This document shows, piece after piece, positions 62,400-64,000 of a stretch of DNA of 64,000 bases. The DNA is from Cellulomonas xiejunii (GTDB lineage Bacteria; Actinomycetota; Actinomycetes; Actinomycetales; Cellulomonadaceae), in assembly GCF_024508315.1 (NCBI RefSeq), contig NZ_CP101987.1, forward strand, positions 4,092,001-4,156,000. Direction: 5' to 3'. Under the pieces are notes generated by a model that did no database searches, was not told the origin of the DNA, and saw only the letters and a list, made by a program, of their open reading frames with translations. The translations under genes were made by a program, and so were the position numbers. Positions within the stretch are counted from its first letter, which is position 1, and the number at the start of each line of letters is the position of its first letter.

Positions 62400-64000
62400 C
62401 TAGCCGCCCTGCCCCTGTCCCTGCCCCGGCGGCTGCGGCGCTGCGGCGTCGCCGCCCTCGGGCGGCGCGGTCGGTGCGGGGGTCGGCTCGGCGGTCGGCG
62501 GCGGAGGCGGAGGCGTCGGGCTGGGTTGCGGCGCACCGCTGGAGACGACGAGCGTGACGGTCGCTCCCGACGCGACGGTGGAGCCCTCCCCCGGTTCGAC
62601 GCGGATCACGCGCCCGGCCGGAACCGTCGCCGACCGCTCGCTCACGACCCGCGGCGTCAGACCGGCCGCCTGCAGCGCCCCGACGGCGTCCGCCTCGGTG
62701 CGCGCGACCAGCCCCTCGGGCACCTGCACCTCGGCGGGCGGCTGGGTCTCCTCGGGCGTCGCCTCCGGCGTCGGCTCCGCGCTCGCCGTCGGCGCCGGGG
62801 TGCGCCCGACGTTCGCGCGCGGCGGGAAGTCCATCTCCTGGGCGTACTTCGGCTGCGCGAGAACCTGCTTCATGTAGTGGGCCCACAGCTTCGCGGGGTG
62901 AGAACCACCGGTGATCTGGTCCGGGCCACCCCAGGCGCTGATCGAGTTCAGGTCCTTGTTGTTCTCGCCGTTCTCGTAGAGCGCCACGGACGTGGCGAGC
63001 TGCGGGACGTAGCCGATGAACCACGCCGACTTGTTGTCCGTCGAGGTCCCGGTCTTCCCGGCGATCGGCCGCCCCAAGGGCTTGACGTGCTGACGGCCGG
63101 AGCCGCGCTCGACGACCTGCGTGAGGGCGTACGTCGTGTCGGCCATCACGTCGGCGGCGAAGACCTGCTCACCGCTCGTGTCGGGGCTCCAGCTCACCGC
63201 GCCGTCCGCGTCCATCACGGCCTGCACGATGTGCCGGTCGTGGTGCACACCCTGGGCGGCGAACGTCGCGTAGGCGTTCGCCATGTCGGCCGGCTGGACC
63301 GTGTCGGCGCCGAGCACGTTCGACTTGACCACCGTCGGCTCGGTCGTCGCCCCGGCTGCTGCCGCGACCCGGGCCGTCTCCTCCGCACCGACCTCGAGGT
63401 TGAGCTGCGCGTAGACCGTGTTGACGGAGTCCGCCGTCGCGGCGACGAGGTCGATGGTCCCGTACCTGCTCGAGTTGGCGAAGTTCTGGACGCGCCACGG
63501 CTTGGCCTCGCCGATGTCGAACTCCTGCGGCGACGACGCGTCGTACGTCGTCCCGAGGCCGATGCCCTTCTCGAGCGCCGCGACGAGGGTGAACGGCTTG
63601 TACGTCGACCCCGCCTGGATGGGCTGGTAGGTGGACGTGTTCCGGCTGTCGACGAGGTAGTCCGGCCCACCGTAGAGAGCGACGATGCCGCCCGTCGCCG
63701 GGTCGATCGTCACGATCGACACGCGCAGCAGCGGGTTCGGGGTCGCGCCGTCCGTCAGCTGCCCGGAGGTCAGGGCTCCCGCCGACTCGACGGCGAGCGT
63801 CTGGATGTTCTTGTCGATGGTCGTGATGATCGACAGCCCCTTGGTGCGCAGCTCACCCTCGGTCCAGAGCTTGGTGGCGAGCAGCTCCTTCTCGACCATC
63901 TTCAGGAGGTGGCCGTTGGGGCCGCGGTAGGTCTCCGACTCCAGGTACTCCACAGGCATCGGGAAGACCTGCGCCGCACGTTCCTCGCTCGTCAGCCAGC
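62400..64000 (-). CDS. Penicillin-binding protein with PASTA domain (5' end outside window)
   Basis: The C-terminal 533 residues of a class A-type penicillin-binding protein. The transpeptidase has the three motifs QAGSTYKPF (active serine), SVN and GKTGTST. A PASTA domain follows (VPEGLVARTEADAVGALQAA), then a Pro/Ala/Thr tail ending in Gly/Gln repeats. The glycosyltransferase half should lie upstream, beyond base 64000. It cross-links peptidoglycan outside the membrane. The reading frame is open to the window edge. Its place before rpsF is conserved in actinobacteria. Confidence 0.92.
   Translation of the reverse strand, partial: WLTSEERAAQVFPMPVEYLESETYRGPNGHLLKMVEKELLATKLWTEGELRTKGLSIITTIDKNIQTLAVESAGALTSGQLTDGATPNPLLRVSIVTIDPATGGIVALYGGPDYLVDSRNTSTYQPIQAGSTYKPFTLVAALEKGIGLGTTYDASSPQEFDIGEAKPWRVQNFANSSRYGTIDLVAATADSVNTVYAQLNLEVGAEETARVAAAAGATTEPTVVKSNVLGADTVQPADMANAYATFAAQGVHHDRHIVQAVMDADGAVSWSPDTSGEQVFAADVMADTTYALTQVVERGSGRQHVKPLGRPIAGKTGTSTDNKSAWFIGYVPQLATSVALYENGENNKDLNSISAWGGPDQITGGSHPAKLWAHYMKQVLAQPKYAQEMDFPPRANVGRTPAPTASAEPTPEATPEETQPPAEVQVPEGLVARTEADAVGALQAAGLTPRVVSERSATVPAGRVIRVEPGEGSTVASGATVTLVVSSGAPQPSPTPPPPPPTAEPTPAPTAPPEGGDAAAPQPPGQGQGQGG

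Overview
The window is high-GC actinobacterial chromosome, probably Micrococcales and possibly close to Cellulomonas. The right-hand block penicillin-binding protein/rpsF/ssb/rpsR/rplI/dnaB is conserved core, and WhiB-like, DUF2510 and GTG-start genes fit that group. Genus is an inference.

Bases 1-15272 hold a small biosynthetic cluster. A heterodimeric ABC exporter and a condensation-domain protein lie on the plus strand. Facing them is a tightly overlapping minus-strand operon: two discrete acyl carrier proteins, a transglutaminase-like amide-bond enzyme, a luciferase-like monooxygenase, a fused aminodeoxychorismate synthase (PIKGT motif, so p-aminobenzoate branch), a stand-alone adenylation enzyme, a class IV PLP enzyme, a FAD oxidoreductase and a HAD phosphatase. 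A glycosyltransferase follows. The likely product is an exported amide built from carrier-bound acyl or amino-acid units with a p-aminobenzoate-derived part.

Bases 16037-54735 are a stack of Tn7-like transposon ends piled against the 3' end of dnaB. Every junction has the same order and orientation: a right end finishing in TCGACA, a short spacer, then a left end starting with TGTCGA. The newest and only autonomous element is 31135-54730 (23.6 kb). It has 14-bp perfect terminal inverted repeats (TGTCGACGTGCAGC) and an exact 5-bp target duplication (CGGAA), and sits next to the dnaB stop codon. Its tns operon reads inward from the right end as tnsA-tnsB-tnsC-tniQ-tniQ-whiB with overlapping genes. 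Its cargo is a defence island: complete Wadjet (jetABCD), Shedu, an Abi-like nuclease, an Abi_C protein and a DUF3644 protein.

To its left lie five shorter units (16098-21563, 21572-27445, 27453-29902, 29908-30893, 30914-31119). They have recognisable ends but no transposase genes, so they look like non-autonomous, cassette-like cargo units. They carry a GIY-YIG protein, a phosphotransferase, a polymorphic-toxin-like module with Imm26, a DinB-like protein and a uridine-kinase-like enzyme, plus several gene relics. The right end at 16.08 kb has no left partner in the window, so the biosynthetic cluster may itself be cargo of an older element.

Bases 54737-64000 are core: dnaB with a LexA-box-like palindrome and DnaA-box-like sites upstream, a MATE exporter, seven tandem small membrane-protein genes, the rplI-rpsR-ssb-rpsF operon with a strong terminator, and the 3' part of a PASTA penicillin-binding protein gene.
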